Positions 53,855-63,471 are shown, counted from the stretch's first letter. The stretch is DNA of 64,000 nt from Lachnospiraceae bacterium (GCA_900753305.1 CAADYR010000117.1:1-64000); one strand, 5' to 3'. A program made the numbers and translations. The notes: generated by a model from the sequence alone, not told the origin.

Positions 53855-53879
53855 TCCTCCTTCGTTTGCGCGAGGAGGA
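53855..53879 (-). promoter_or_regulatory. Hairpin masking the thiT ribosome site
   Basis: TCCTCC (53855-53860) pairs with GGAGGA (53874-53879) across CGCGCAAACGA, followed by TTTTTT before the ATG. It can work as a terminator and also hide AGGAGG, the expression platform of the TPP riboswitch. Confidence 0.7.
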
Positions 53880-53943
53880 ACCACACCGTATCTACATATC
53901 TGCTCTGAACAGCACATGGCTGTCCCTGTTTCTTTCATATGTA

Positions 53944-54042
53944 AATTCCTGCTTCCTTCCGCCGGTATTATCCGGTTCAAGTAGTAAGGGTTAGAATTAT
54001 GATTTGCACCATGATTCAATCTCAGCGATGTGCTCCCCTAGC
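53944..54042 (-). promoter_or_regulatory. TPP riboswitch
   Basis: On the minus strand GCTAGGGGAGC, CTGAGATTGAATC, ACCCTTACTACTTGAACCGG and GGATAATACCGGCGGAAGG follow in order, the thi-box signature. Thiamine pyrophosphate binding should switch off thiT. Confidence 0.95.
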
Positions 54043-54072
54043 GGTTAATACTTTTATTCATTAGCAAATTAT

Positions 54073-54101
54073 AGTATAGATGCTTTACATAAGTTTGTCA
54101 A
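54073..54101 (-). promoter_or_regulatory. thiT promoter
   Basis: Minus-strand TTGACA (54101-54096), 17-nt spacer, TATACT (54078-54073). Confidence 0.8.
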
Positions 54102-54193
54102 TGCATGGTTTTGTGCATTACTTCTATTTCGTTTTGTAAATAATATACAATTTTAAGTCAATTTAAGCTCTTAACAGTTTATATATATATTTA

Positions 54194-54222
54194 TTGTGTA
54201 TTAACTTTTTTTATATTATAAT
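54194..54222 (+). promoter_or_regulatory. Promoter of the plus-strand chemoreceptor
   Basis: TTGTGT (54194-54199), 17-nt spacer, TATAAT (54217-54222). The leader carries a hairpin ACGCAGCCG/CGGCTGCGT (54261-54290 region) before the ribosome site. No sigma-28-type element was seen. Confidence 0.55.
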
Positions 54223-54315
54223 GTATATAAGCATATGTAAAATACAATACTTTACCACAGACGCAGCCGGTATCCATGTCGGCTGCGTTTAGTCACAATC
54301 AGGAGGAATTATGTA

Positions 54316-56769
54316 ATGGAACAAAAACATGCATCTGACAAAGTCGGATTCCTGCAATCCATTAAGGGCAAGGTAATGATGATGAGCATCTTGGCTATTC
54401 TTGCTTCTGTTATTTTAGGCGTTGCGGGTTTAAGTGCTCTGAGCAGAAATGATGCCAATAATAACGTTCTGTCAAAGATTAATGACATCAGCCTTCTGCA
54501 GTACCAGAACCAGAGTCTGGAAACTTCCTATCTTTATTCACTGGAAGACTCTTATCTGGGTAATATTCTGGATAACCTGACTCAGATGGAAGACGATGCT
54601 TCACAGGCAGCTACTCTGTCTTCAGGTAAACAAAAACAAAACATCAAGGATATGCAGACAAGCATTTCCGAATTCAAAGATAACCAGCAGCAGATTCGCT
54701 CTCTTTGCTCAGAACGAGGTTTTCAGGAAACTGATGGTTCTTATCTGAAATTTCTGGAAAATGATTCAGTAATGGCACCTGAATTTGAATCGCTGGGTAA
54801 CAGTGCCTGGGCAGATGGCAAATGGATCGACCTTTTCTCCAGTGGAACTGTTGAAGCCAATGGCACTACTTATACTAAAATGACTTATGATGCTGATCTC
54901 CCGCAGCCTGGCAAACGGGATAACTTCCTTGCCCGTATAGGCGGAAATGGCATGATCTACAGCAGCAATATCTATCTGGCAAACCTGACCTTCTCCGGAG
55001 ACAGCACAACCAGTATTGACATTGCAAATATGGATATAGACTCTCTGAGTGGTTCTTACGGTAGTGCACTCGGAACGATTTCCCATGATACAATAGATGG
55101 TACCGATGCTCTTATGATCACCACAAACTATACAGGTGCAGATGGTGGCTGGGAAGAGATTTCTCTCAAGATTCCCCTTGGCGAGTTGAATAACATGGAC
55201 TATTCCCATGTCTCCTTTGATCTGTACTTCGAAGATCCATCACCTGTGTTCTCTATTGCATGTGCATTTGATGGTATGTATAACTTCACCAACAAACTCG
55301 ATGAACTGAACAATTCCTTTGCTTCCTATAGTAAACATGTTGTAGAGGGTAAAGATGTATCAGAAGAAGCAGCTTCCATCAGTTCTCTTTTAGACGAAAT
55401 GATCACTGCTGCTTCCAGTTACTGTACTGATGAGACACAGCAGTCCACAATTGTAACCGCATTAACAGCCAAGAAGGATGCCTATACAGCAGCCAATTCC
55501 GATGACCAGCAGATTCTCGAACTGAAAAAGGAAAATATTCAGCTTTCTCAGGCTCTCACAGAGCAGAGTGGACTGGCAAAGGATACTATCAATGAATCAA
55601 CAGCCGCTGCCAAGAGCAGCCTGACAGCTACCATTTTCATTATCCTGCTTATAAGTGCCGTACTGCTTATCATTATTACAATCGTGGTAAACCGCAGCAT
55701 GAATCAGAGCATTCGAAACTTCCGTAAGACGTTGGAAGAAATTACAGCCGGAAATCTTACAGTACGTGCAAAGGACTCCGGAAAAGATGAGTTCTCTGCT
55801 TTTGGTAAATCCTTAAATACTTTCCTTGAAAAGCTGTCCGGAATCATCCAGAATGCTCAGGAAGTATCTACAAATGTATCTGCTTCCGGTGAAAAACTGA
55901 ATGTCATGTCAGCCGACAGCAGCAATACCTCCTACGAAATCCAACGTGCTGTAGATGATATTTCAAAAGGAGCAGTTTCACAGGCTTCTGATATTGAAGA
56001 AGCAGCCACAAGCATTTCCGACATGGCCAATTCCTTTGACAAGATCGTATCCAACATTGGACATTTGAACGAAGTCACTGAAGAAATGCGTCAGATGGCA
56101 GTTGATTCTTCTACTTTCATGACCGAACTTGCAGGTTCCAATCAGCATACTGCACAGGCTTTCGAACAGGTAGCACAGCAGATACATATTACAAATGAAT
56201 CCGTACAAAAGATTCATGATGCTGCCGATTTCATTACCTCTATTGCAAACCAGACAAGCCTCTTATCACTCAATGCCAGCATTGAAGCAGCCAGAGCCGG
56301 TGAAGCCGGTCGCGGATTTGCCGTTGTTGCCTCTGAGATCCAGAAGCTTTCTGAACAGTCCAATGCGTCTGCTTCCAACATTGAATCAATCATTACCGAG
56401 TTATCATCTGAAGCAGCCAAGACCGTTGATATTATCGATACCGTATCTGAAACAGTAAAAGATCAACAGGATAAACTCAACAGTGCACAACAGCAGTTCA
56501 TAGAACTGGAACAGCGTGTACGTGAAACCAGCAACAGTACTGATGAGATCAGAGATTATACTTCTGTCTGTGATGATGCCAGACAGAAAGTGGAAGGTGT
56601 TATTCAGAATCTTTCTTCTATTTCTGAAGAAAATGCCGCTTCCACAGAAGAAACAACAGCTTCTATGACACAGCTTAATGAAACGATCAAACATCTGGCA
56701 ACAGAAGCCGAACTGTTAAAAGAATCTGCAGATCAGTTAAAAAACAATCTGGAATTCTTCAATTTATAA
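54316..56769 (+). CDS. Chemoreceptor with beta-rich insert in the sensor domain
   Basis: 817 residues. TM1 (about 20-42), an alpha-helical sensor (about 50-160), a beta-rich insert (about 165-325: WADGKWIDLFSSG, DALMITTNYTGADGGWEE, SHVSFDLYFED) resembling carbohydrate-binding beta-sandwich modules, a second helical bundle (about 325-430), TM2 (about 435-462), HAMP, and the MCP signalling domain (IANQTSLLSLNASIEAARAG at about 642). AGGAGG lies 9 nt before the ATG. It would sense an extracellular ligand, perhaps a polysaccharide, inferred only from the fold resemblance. Confidence 0.88.
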   Translation: MEQKHASDKVGFLQSIKGKVMMMSILAILASVILGVAGLSALSRNDANNNVLSKINDISLLQYQNQSLETSYLYSLEDSYLGNILDNLTQMEDDASQAATLSSGKQKQNIKDMQTSISEFKDNQQQIRSLCSERGFQETDGSYLKFLENDSVMAPEFESLGNSAWADGKWIDLFSSGTVEANGTTYTKMTYDADLPQPGKRDNFLARIGGNGMIYSSNIYLANLTFSGDSTTSIDIANMDIDSLSGSYGSALGTISHDTIDGTDALMITTNYTGADGGWEEISLKIPLGELNNMDYSHVSFDLYFEDPSPVFSIACAFDGMYNFTNKLDELNNSFASYSKHVVEGKDVSEEAASISSLLDEMITAASSYCTDETQQSTIVTALTAKKDAYTAANSDDQQILELKKENIQLSQALTEQSGLAKDTINESTAAAKSSLTATIFIILLISAVLLIIITIVVNRSMNQSIRNFRKTLEEITAGNLTVRAKDSGKDEFSAFGKSLNTFLEKLSGIIQNAQEVSTNVSASGEKLNVMSADSSNTSYEIQRAVDDISKGAVSQASDIEEAATSISDMANSFDKIVSNIGHLNEVTEEMRQMAVDSSTFMTELAGSNQHTAQAFEQVAQQIHITNESVQKIHDAADFITSIANQTSLLSLNASIEAARAGEAGRGFAVVASEIQKLSEQSNASASNIESIITELSSEAAKTVDIIDTVSETVKDQQDKLNSAQQQFIELEQRVRETSNSTDEIRDYTSVCDDARQKVEGVIQNLSSISEENAASTEETTASMTQLNETIKHLATEAELLKESADQLKNNLEFFNL

Positions 56770-56797
56770 TCTGATCTGTCTATCCATCGATCAAGCT

Positions 56798-56839
56798 AAA
56801 AATCCCCCGGTTTGCTTACCTGCAAACCGGGGGATTTTT
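56798..56839. terminator. Bidirectional terminator between the chemoreceptors
   Basis: AATCCCCCGGTTTGC (56801-56815) pairs perfectly with GCAAACCGGGGGATT (56822-56836), with A/T tails on both sides. Confidence 0.9.
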
Positions 56840-56863
56840 AATATACTTAATTATTTCTGTTAT

Positions 56864-58555
56864 TTACTGTAATTTGAATTTAGCTACAATTGCTTTCAGA
56901 TTATCTGCGCAGCCATAACATTCTGTTACCATATCATTCGTTTCTACTGTCTTTGCTACCATATCGCTGGTCTTCTGTGCAATATCCGTAACTCCCGTTG
57001 CCGATTCATTCACTGTATCTTTAATACCATCCAGTGCATCTGCCGATGTTTCAGTAAGTGCTGCAAGCTGATTGATTGCATCTCTTATCTGATTCATATC
57101 ATTTCCATATGCATCCGCATCTTCCTGATACTGAATACTGACTTCTTTAAATTCTTTATAATCAGTCAATACAGACTGTTCCAGGAATTCCGTTGTTTCT
57201 TTCATACATTCTGTCATATGGTCAACTGCTTCGTTTACTTCCTTGACAATCGTACCAATGTTTTCGATTGCTCTGGTCGTCTGGTCTGCCAGACTTCCTA
57301 TTTCTGTTGCCACAACTGCAAAACCTTTACCGACTTCTCCTGCTCTTGCAGCTTCTATGCTTGCATTAAGCGCCAGAAGCCCTGTCTGAGACGAAATTTC
57401 CATGATCGTACCTGTCAGTTCGTTGATCTTATCGACTGCCTTAGAACCTTCTATTGCTTTTTCAGACTTATCTTTCACATTCTGGTACATCTGCATGGTA
57501 CGGTTACTTGCCTGTTCTGTTTTGTCGCCAAGATTTTTTGCTCTCTGCATGACTTCATCTGACTGCTTAGCACCCTGCTGTGCCATTTGTTCAATAGCTT
57601 CTGCATTCTGCCTCATATCCTGTACGTTTTCATTCACATTTACGGTAGTCGCTGCTGCTTCTTCCATGCCTGCTGCCAATTGCTCTGTGGTAGCAGAATT
57701 ATCTGTACACATGGTATTGATCAAATCTGTGATCCGTTTCAGTCCATCCACATTTGTTGTGATCTGCGCACTTGCCGCATTGATATCTGTTACCATATTT
57801 CTGAGATTTCCACGCATCTGATGTACTTCTCTTGCCATCAATCCTGTCTCATCATGACGTTTTCTAAGCCTGCCGCCATTTTCCGTTGGCGCAAAATCCA
57901 GTCTGGACGTTTTTCCTATGATCTGTGTCATCTGTTGGATTGGTCTGCAGATGAACGTACTCACGATATATCCTGCTATCACAGAAATAATCAGTGTTCC
58001 CAATGCAATACCAAGCATATACTTGGTCATTCTGTTCAATGGATCTGTAATTTCTCCTTTATCCGCTGTGATAACTACAATAGAGTTGTCACTTGTTAAT
58101 ACATATCCTGCATACTTGACTGCACCCTTATAATCGTATTCCACAATTGCATTTTGTGGAGTCCTGCCCGCTGCAAGTTCTGCAACCACTTCTTTGATCA
58201 CAGAATTTTCTACCGGCTGTCCAATCTTATCCGATGTAGGATGATACAGCATTGTTCCATCTGATGCTACCAGATAGGCGTATGCAGAATCAATGCCCTT
58301 CATCTCAATTCCCTGCATTACCGCTGCGTATTCGTCCTGATCGACAAGTTCTGCCGGGATATTGGATATTGTCTGCGCTCCCTGCTCCGCCAGACTCATG
58401 ATGTAATTCTCGTTCGTATCTTCCAAAATGCTCTTTGCCTCATTATTAGCTCCTATGACACTTCCGATCAGCGTAAAAATCGTGATGGCAATTACAAGCA
58501 AAATAATTTTGAACGAAATTGAATGAATAAAAGTCACCTTTTGTGTTTGTTCCAT
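56864..58555 (-). CDS. Chemoreceptor with single Cache-type sensor
   Basis: 563 residues from ATG 58555 (AAAGGGG upstream). TM1 (about 17-40), an extracellular Cache-like sensor (AYLVASDGTMLYHPTSDKIG), TM2 (about 190-212), HAMP and a signalling domain (SSQTGLLALNASIEAARAGEVG). Probably senses a small metabolite through the chemotaxis system; no flagellar genes lie in this window. Convergent with the other receptor. Confidence 0.9.
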   Translation of the reverse strand: MEQTQKVTFIHSISFKIILLVIAITIFTLIGSVIGANNEAKSILEDTNENYIMSLAEQGAQTISNIPAELVDQDEYAAVMQGIEMKGIDSAYAYLVASDGTMLYHPTSDKIGQPVENSVIKEVVAELAAGRTPQNAIVEYDYKGAVKYAGYVLTSDNSIVVITADKGEITDPLNRMTKYMLGIALGTLIISVIAGYIVSTFICRPIQQMTQIIGKTSRLDFAPTENGGRLRKRHDETGLMAREVHQMRGNLRNMVTDINAASAQITTNVDGLKRITDLINTMCTDNSATTEQLAAGMEEAAATTVNVNENVQDMRQNAEAIEQMAQQGAKQSDEVMQRAKNLGDKTEQASNRTMQMYQNVKDKSEKAIEGSKAVDKINELTGTIMEISSQTGLLALNASIEAARAGEVGKGFAVVATEIGSLADQTTRAIENIGTIVKEVNEAVDHMTECMKETTEFLEQSVLTDYKEFKEVSIQYQEDADAYGNDMNQIRDAINQLAALTETSADALDGIKDTVNESATGVTDIAQKTSDMVAKTVETNDMVTECYGCADNLKAIVAKFKLQ

Positions 58556-58770
58556 AATAGTTACCCCTTTCGTATTCACAGTTACTTTTTATCATTGTCT
58601 TGTAGTACTACTATAAACGCGCAATTTTCACACAAATATTATATCATAGCAGATATTGCTTGAAAATAATATTTTTTTATAATTATACATGGTATTGACA
58701 GTTATTAGAAATAATCGCTATTTTACCATAAGTCTATATTAATTGTTGATCAGCAGAAAGGAATTTTACT

Positions 58771-59190
58771 ATGAGCAAAACTTTATTCAGGAAATTATTT
58801 TCTTATGATGCTTCTTTGGCAACTTTTGAAACCTCTAATGGCACTATGACCTTACCCCAAATTTTTATTCCCTTCTTTATTGAAATGCTTTTGTTAAACC
58901 TTATGGGAACTATTAATACCTTTATGCTTTCGCATTATTCCAATGATGCAGTAGCTGCAGTCGGCTCCGCCTCCCAGATTCTCTCAATGGTTCTTACCCT
59001 GTATACTGTAATCGGAACCGGTGCCTCCATTGTTATCAATCATAACCTTGGTGCCAACAATAAAAAAACAGCCTCTGATGCTGCCTTCTGTTCCATCTTT
59101 TTCTGTGGTTTTTTAAGCCTGATTCTCGGAACTGTTCTGGCTGCCCTGGCTGATACTGTTCTTGGGGCAATGCATTTGGACTTGTCCTGA
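58771..59190 (+). pseudogene. Truncated MATE-family efflux protein
   Basis: 139 residues against 440-460 for the family; about three membrane helices remain (LPQIFIPFFIEMLLLNLMG; AVAAVGSASQILSM). The frame ends at a TGA (59188) right where antisense AraC sequence begins. AAGGA lies before the ATG. It looks like the 5-prime part of a MATE gene cut off by a deletion. A short peptide may still be made. Confidence 0.75.
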
Positions 59191-60131
59191 TCAGTACTCT
59201 GCTCCTCCTGTCTAAGCTGGTATGTTACCTTGCCGTACTGCCCTGATGTAACCCCTGTATACTTACGGAATACCTTGCCGAAGTATCCTTCATCCTCATA
59301 ACCTACTCTATGTGCAACCGCCGATATTTTCATAGAAGTAGTGCTTAAAAGCTCCATTGCATGATGCATCCTGATTTCATTCAGATATAGAAATATGGTT
59401 TTCCCCATATTCGCCTTGAACACCTTGTTCAGATAGTCAAAATTGCAGTTAAACTCCCATTCTATCAGGTTACTGTCTATTTTTTTGCCATAATTCAGAT
59501 TCAGATAATGTAAAAGTGCCTGTACCCGATGATAAGAGTCCGACACTTTACCTTTATCATGCAGGGCAGCTTTCGTAACCATATATCCTGAAATTTCCGT
59601 CAATACCTCCAGAATACAGCATCCACAATATACCTTGTAGTTCTCTGATTGCGTGACATTAAGCTCCTTGGCTTCCTCCAGAAGCTCCATTACTCTGATA
59701 TATGTTTTTCCATTTTCCAAATCTATCATCTTTGGATATTGTATCCAAGCATCATGATATCTCAGATAAGAGCCATTATCTTCTATCAGGCTTGCACTTC
59801 TCTTCTTTATACATTGTTTGATCATATTTCCATCATCCTGCCTTCTTTTTATCTGAGGATGTCGAAAATGAATATAATAATATTCACAATTAGTTGCTTC
59901 TAGTCCAAAATGTATAAAATCAGGATCTAAAAGAATCACATTTCCTGCCGTCAATGTATATTTTGTATCTCCCTCCTGTAAGTACAAAACACCACTTTTC
60001 ATCACATACAAAATAAATTCATCCGGCTGCCTTTTTCTATGAATATAGGGCGGTTCGAGAACCGCCCTGTCTATCAGTCGTACCTGAGGTACAATATTTC
60101 CATTTATTTTATCTCTATTTTGCAGTCTCAA
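59040..60131 (-). CDS. AraC-family regulator with a hybrid C-terminus
   Basis: 363 codons. Cupin-type N-terminal half (LYLQEGDTKYTLTAGNVILL), and an AraC HTH at the C-terminal end (KISAVAHRVGYEDEGYFGKVFRKYTG). The family end would be expected near 59215; the remaining about 50 residues (QDKSKCIAPRTVSARAARTV) are antisense to the MATE fragment and look like junk read after a deletion. The start is unclear: TTG 60131 overlaps the aminotransferase stop. Likely regulates a sugar or transport gene. Confidence 0.7.
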   Translation of the reverse strand: MRLQNRDKINGNIVPQVRLIDRAVLEPPYIHRKRQPDEFILYVMKSGVLYLQEGDTKYTLTAGNVILLDPDFIHFGLEATNCEYYYIHFRHPQIKRRQDDGNMIKQCIKKRSASLIEDNGSYLRYHDAWIQYPKMIDLENGKTYIRVMELLEEAKELNVTQSENYKVYCGCCILEVLTEISGYMVTKAALHDKGKVSDSYHRVQALLHYLNLNYGKKIDSNLIEWEFNCNFDYLNKVFKANMGKTIFLYLNEIRMHHAMELLSTTSMKISAVAHRVGYEDEGYFGKVFRKYTGVTSGQYGKVTYQLRQEEQSTDQDKSKCIAPRTVSARAARTVPRIRLKKPQKKMEQKAASEAVFLLLAPRL

Positions 60132-61404
60132 GATATTTCTCTACACTGGCAAGTTTTACACATAATACAAATACTTCACACGCCTTCTTCAAATCATCTG
60201 GTGTCGGATAAGAAGGGGCAATACGAATGCTTGTATCCTTGGGATCTTTCTTATATGGATAGGTGCTTCCAGCAGGTGTCATTACGACTCCGGCTTCTTT
60301 ACACAGTGCTACGACACGCTTTGCACAACCTTCAATCGTATCAAATGCAATGAAATAGCCGCCCAAAGGTTTGATCCATGTACCGATTTCCAGTCCACCC
60401 AGTTCATTCTCCAGAGTCTCAATAACAGCCTCAAATTTTGGACGAAGAATTGCCGCATGTTTATCCATATGTTCATATACACCCTGTGCATCCTTAAAGA
60501 ATCTGACATGGCGAAGCTGATTAAGCTTATCATGTCCAATCGTCTGAATCGTCATTGACTTCTTGATTTCCGCTATATTAGCCGGAGAAGTAATCAGAGC
60601 CGCTACACCGGAACCAGGGAAGGTTACCTTGGAGGTGGAACATAATTCATAATAAATGTCCGGATTGCCTGCTTTCTCACACTCTGTAACGATATTAAGG
60701 ATCTCTGCCTTGTTATCAGGATACAGATGGTGGATCGCATAAGCATTATCCCAGAAAATTCTGAAATCAGGAGCTGCAGGCTTCAAATTGGCAAATCTGC
60801 GAACTACTTCATCAGAATATACAACACCACTTGGATTAGTATATTTAGGAACATTCCAGATTCCCTTTACTGCAGGATCATTGTTCACATACTTCTCTAC
60901 CAGATCCATATCGGGACCATCTTCATTTAAAGGAATATTGATCATCTCAATGCCAAAACTCTCTGTGATCGCAAAGTGTCTGTCATAACCGGGTACGGGA
61001 CATAAAAACTTGATCTTATCCTGCTTGCACCAGGGAGTATTGCCTCCTACACCATAAAGCATGGCTCTTGCAACCAGGTCATACATTACATTTAAGCTTG
61101 AGTTACCATACACAATAATATGATCTGTAGGTGCATCCATCAATTCAGAAAACAACTGCTTTGCTTCCGGTATTCCGTCCAGTTCACCATAATTTCTTAC
61201 ATCAATGCCTTTAGATGATTTAAAATCCGATTCAGAATTCAATACATCCAGCATAGGTGCTGACAGATCAAGCTGGTCTGCGCCAGGCTTACCGCGGGAC
61301 ATATCCAGGGAAATTCCTGATGCCTTAATGGTATCATACTTTACCTGCAATTCTTTTTGCAGTGTTTCCAGCTCTGCCTTGCTTAAATTCTTGTATGCCT
61401 TCAT
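60115..61404 (-). CDS. Fold-type I aminotransferase, aspartate-like
   Basis: 429 residues from ATG 61404 (GAGGAG upstream; the frame to 61488 is rejected). Matches the Asp_aminotransf (PF12897) group: LDMSRGKPGADQLDLSAPML, ELCSTSKVTFPGSGVAAL with the PLP Lys, and TSIRIAPSYPTPDDL. Probably uses 2-oxo acid and glutamate or aspartate. It is the first gene of a pair with araC, whose start overlaps its end. Confidence 0.9.
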   Translation of the reverse strand: MKAYKNLSKAELETLQKELQVKYDTIKASGISLDMSRGKPGADQLDLSAPMLDVLNSESDFKSSKGIDVRNYGELDGIPEAKQLFSELMDAPTDHIIVYGNSSLNVMYDLVARAMLYGVGGNTPWCKQDKIKFLCPVPGYDRHFAITESFGIEMINIPLNEDGPDMDLVEKYVNNDPAVKGIWNVPKYTNPSGVVYSDEVVRRFANLKPAAPDFRIFWDNAYAIHHLYPDNKAEILNIVTECEKAGNPDIYYELCSTSKVTFPGSGVAALITSPANIAEIKKSMTIQTIGHDKLNQLRHVRFFKDAQGVYEHMDKHAAILRPKFEAVIETLENELGGLEIGTWIKPLGGYFIAFDTIEGCAKRVVALCKEAGVVMTPAGSTYPYKKDPKDTSIRIAPSYPTPDDLKKACEVFVLCVKLASVEKYLETAK

Positions 61405-61549
61405 AACTTTCTCCTCACTTTGCGCCGTTTTATCTTTTCTTCTTATCCGCAGTCGCAACGCCGACCGTTTTCTTTCTCTCTCGTACATGTGAAAGTTTGT
61501 GTCTTTGTTGGACGTACATTTGTCCTCTTTGCAAAAACTTTCTTATGCC

Positions 61550-61578
61550 ATTATAATAAGATAACCATTAAATGTCAA
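61550..61578 (-). promoter_or_regulatory. Aminotransferase promoter
   Basis: Minus-strand TTGACA (61578-61573), 17-nt spacer, TATAAT (61555-61550). Consensus sigma-A. Confidence 0.85.
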
Positions 61579-61608
61579 TTATTTATCATAATTATACAAC
61601 TATGTTGT

Positions 61609-62658
61609 TTATTTATAAAAGATTTCCTTTGCAATCTCTACCAGGATAAGCAATGTTACCGGACCTAAAAGAACACCTCCTATTCCATAAAACAATACAC
61701 CTGCATAAACTGCGATCAACATGGCTACAGCAGACACCTGTGTACCGTTTCCCATAAGCCTGGGTTCTAATATTTCACGAATACACACACAGGAAACATA
61801 TGTTACAAATACAATAGCTGCACTCAATATATGCCCTTCAAGCAATTGCATTACGGTTATCGGCACAAGTACAATTCCTGTTCCTATAAAAGGCAGTACA
61901 TCCATAATTCCAGCCAGTATACCATAGAACCATCCTTCTTTGACACCTGCAAATGACAATCCAATGACCGCCGTTACACTAATACATGCTAAAATGATAC
62001 TTTGCGTCAGCAAAAATGTCTTCATCATACTTCCAAGCCTTTTACCGATCCGCAAAACAACAGCCAGCAACCTGTCTATTGCCGGAGAAGCTGCCGCTGC
62101 CGTAAGCAGGCCCTGTTTCCAGCCATCTATTTCTCTTGCAAAAAGCACTACACAGATAAAACTCACTAATAAGAAAGAGAGTATTTTCCCCATACTCATC
62201 AGATACTGTACTGTCTTGGTGATCAGTGAACTCCCCTGGATACCCAGAAATCCTCTTAAGTTATCAATTCGCCCGGATAACCATGTGTAAAGACTCCCTC
62301 CTGCCAACCCCATATATTCCTCTATCCGTCCGCAGCAATTTTGCATCAGCCCATCGCAGGCCTGTTCGATCCGCATTACATTTCCTGCCAGTGTCTGTGC
62401 CTTGCTCATCATAAAAGTTCCAATTCCCACCAGCAATAATGCCACCAACAGCAGCAGAACAAATAGCAGGCCACCTGCTACGATACTACTGCCCTTTCCA
62501 TTGCCCTTACCTCGTCTGGTAAGAGCAATATGCAGTGGTACAACGATTACCAGTGCTACCAAAAGAGGCAGAAAATATGGTAACACATACTTCATAAACC
62601 CCAGAATGACCACTGTCACCACAGCAAACAGTAACACCCGTCCATAATCTCTACGCAT
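61609..62658 (-). CDS. AI-2E/YtvI-family membrane protein
   Basis: 349 residues from ATG 62658 (AGGAAAG upstream), with about seven or eight membrane helices and the family region (YGILAGIMDVLPFIGTGIVL). The length and layout fit YtvI, a sporulation membrane protein, within the AI-2E transporter superfamily. Function of either is not well defined. It begins 52 nt after mntP and is probably in the same operon. Confidence 0.8.
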   Translation of the reverse strand: MRRDYGRVLLFAVVTVVILGFMKYVLPYFLPLLVALVIVVPLHIALTRRGKGNGKGSSIVAGGLLFVLLLLVALLLVGIGTFMMSKAQTLAGNVMRIEQACDGLMQNCCGRIEEYMGLAGGSLYTWLSGRIDNLRGFLGIQGSSLITKTVQYLMSMGKILSFLLVSFICVVLFAREIDGWKQGLLTAAAASPAIDRLLAVVLRIGKRLGSMMKTFLLTQSIILACISVTAVIGLSFAGVKEGWFYGILAGIMDVLPFIGTGIVLVPITVMQLLEGHILSAAIVFVTYVSCVCIREILEPRLMGNGTQVSAVAMLIAVYAGVLFYGIGGVLLGPVTLLILVEIAKEIFYK

Positions 62659-62710
62659 AAAAAACCACACTTTCCTATTATCTAGGAATAGTATGGTCCT
62701 TTTCTGCCAT

Positions 62711-63280
62711 TTATATAATACCAAAATGCTGTAACAATATTTTTACACCCAGAAGAATCAGTATAATACCTCCTGTCATCTCTGCTTTTGCCTTGTACTT
62801 AGTTCCAAATACGTTTCCTACTTTTACACCTGCTACAGACAGGCTGAATGTAATAACACCTATAAACAGTACTGCCGGAACGATCATACTTCCAATCTCC
62901 ATACAGGCAAAGGATACACCAACTGCAAAGGCATCAATACTGGTTGCAACTGCCAGTATGAACATCTCTTTTGCACCAAGAGAGGCATCCGCTTCTTCCT
63001 CTTCCTCCTTTGACATGGATTCTTTGATCATGTTGATACCTATCAAGGCCAACAGTACAAATGCGATCCAGTCTGATACAGCATTTACAAACCGTGCAAA
63101 GGTAGTACCAAGTAAATAACCCAGTGTAGGCATCAATGCCTGAAAACCTCCGAACCATGCACCTACGATCACTGCCTGTTTCACTGTAAGTTTCTTCATT
63201 GCAAGTCCTTTACAGATGGACACAGCAAAAGCATCCATTGACAAGCCAACTGCCAACAGAAATAACGTTAATAAATCCAT
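62711..63280 (-). CDS. mntP: Manganese efflux pump MntP
   Basis: 189 residues from ATG 63280 (GGAGG upstream; the long frame to 63334 covers a hairpin). Six membrane helices in two repeats with the MntP signatures SMDAFAVSICKG and SIDAFAVGVSF. Exports excess Mn2+. Behind a yybP-ykoY Mn2+ riboswitch, which agrees with function. Confidence 0.96.
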   Translation of the reverse strand: MDLLTLFLLAVGLSMDAFAVSICKGLAMKKLTVKQAVIVGAWFGGFQALMPTLGYLLGTTFARFVNAVSDWIAFVLLALIGINMIKESMSKEEEEEADASLGAKEMFILAVATSIDAFAVGVSFACMEIGSMIVPAVLFIGVITFSLSVAGVKVGNVFGTKYKAKAEMTGGIILILLGVKILLQHFGII

Positions 63281-63303
63281 ATTCTCTTTTCCTCCATATT
63301 TGC

Positions 63304-63326
63304 GGTCGTGGGAGCCACCCACGACC
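63304..63326 (-). promoter_or_regulatory. Hairpin just before the mntP ribosome site
   Basis: GGTCGTGGG (63304-63312) pairs perfectly with CCCACGACC (63318-63326), followed on the minus strand by GCAAATATGGAGG. No T-tail. Confidence 0.55.
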
Positions 63327-63377
63327 TTTATCACACAGCCAAACTCTGAGGTAACTACAAATTGTTGTTATAATAAG

Positions 63378-63406
63378 AAAAGGTACAGCCCATAATAAGC
63401 TGTACC
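63378..63406 (-). terminator. Riboswitch terminator hairpin
   Basis: GGTACAGC (63382-63389) pairs with GCTGTACC (63399-63406), followed on the minus strand by TTTTCTTATT, the likely expression platform of the Mn2+ riboswitch. Confidence 0.75.
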
Positions 63407-63471
63407 CTTGAATAATCAGTATAATCGAGAGCTATGTACAGCGTATTATAAGTAGTCTGCTACTATGCTAT

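Noticed and set aside
53944..53960. GGAAGGAAGCAG, resembling the SRP RNA loop
   Set aside because: It is the 3-prime end of the TPP riboswitch (GGATAATACCGGCGGAAGG); no SRP stem is present.
53849..54019. 57-codon N-terminal extension of ThiT
   Set aside because: This is the TPP riboswitch read as protein; GGAGG supports the ATG at 53848.
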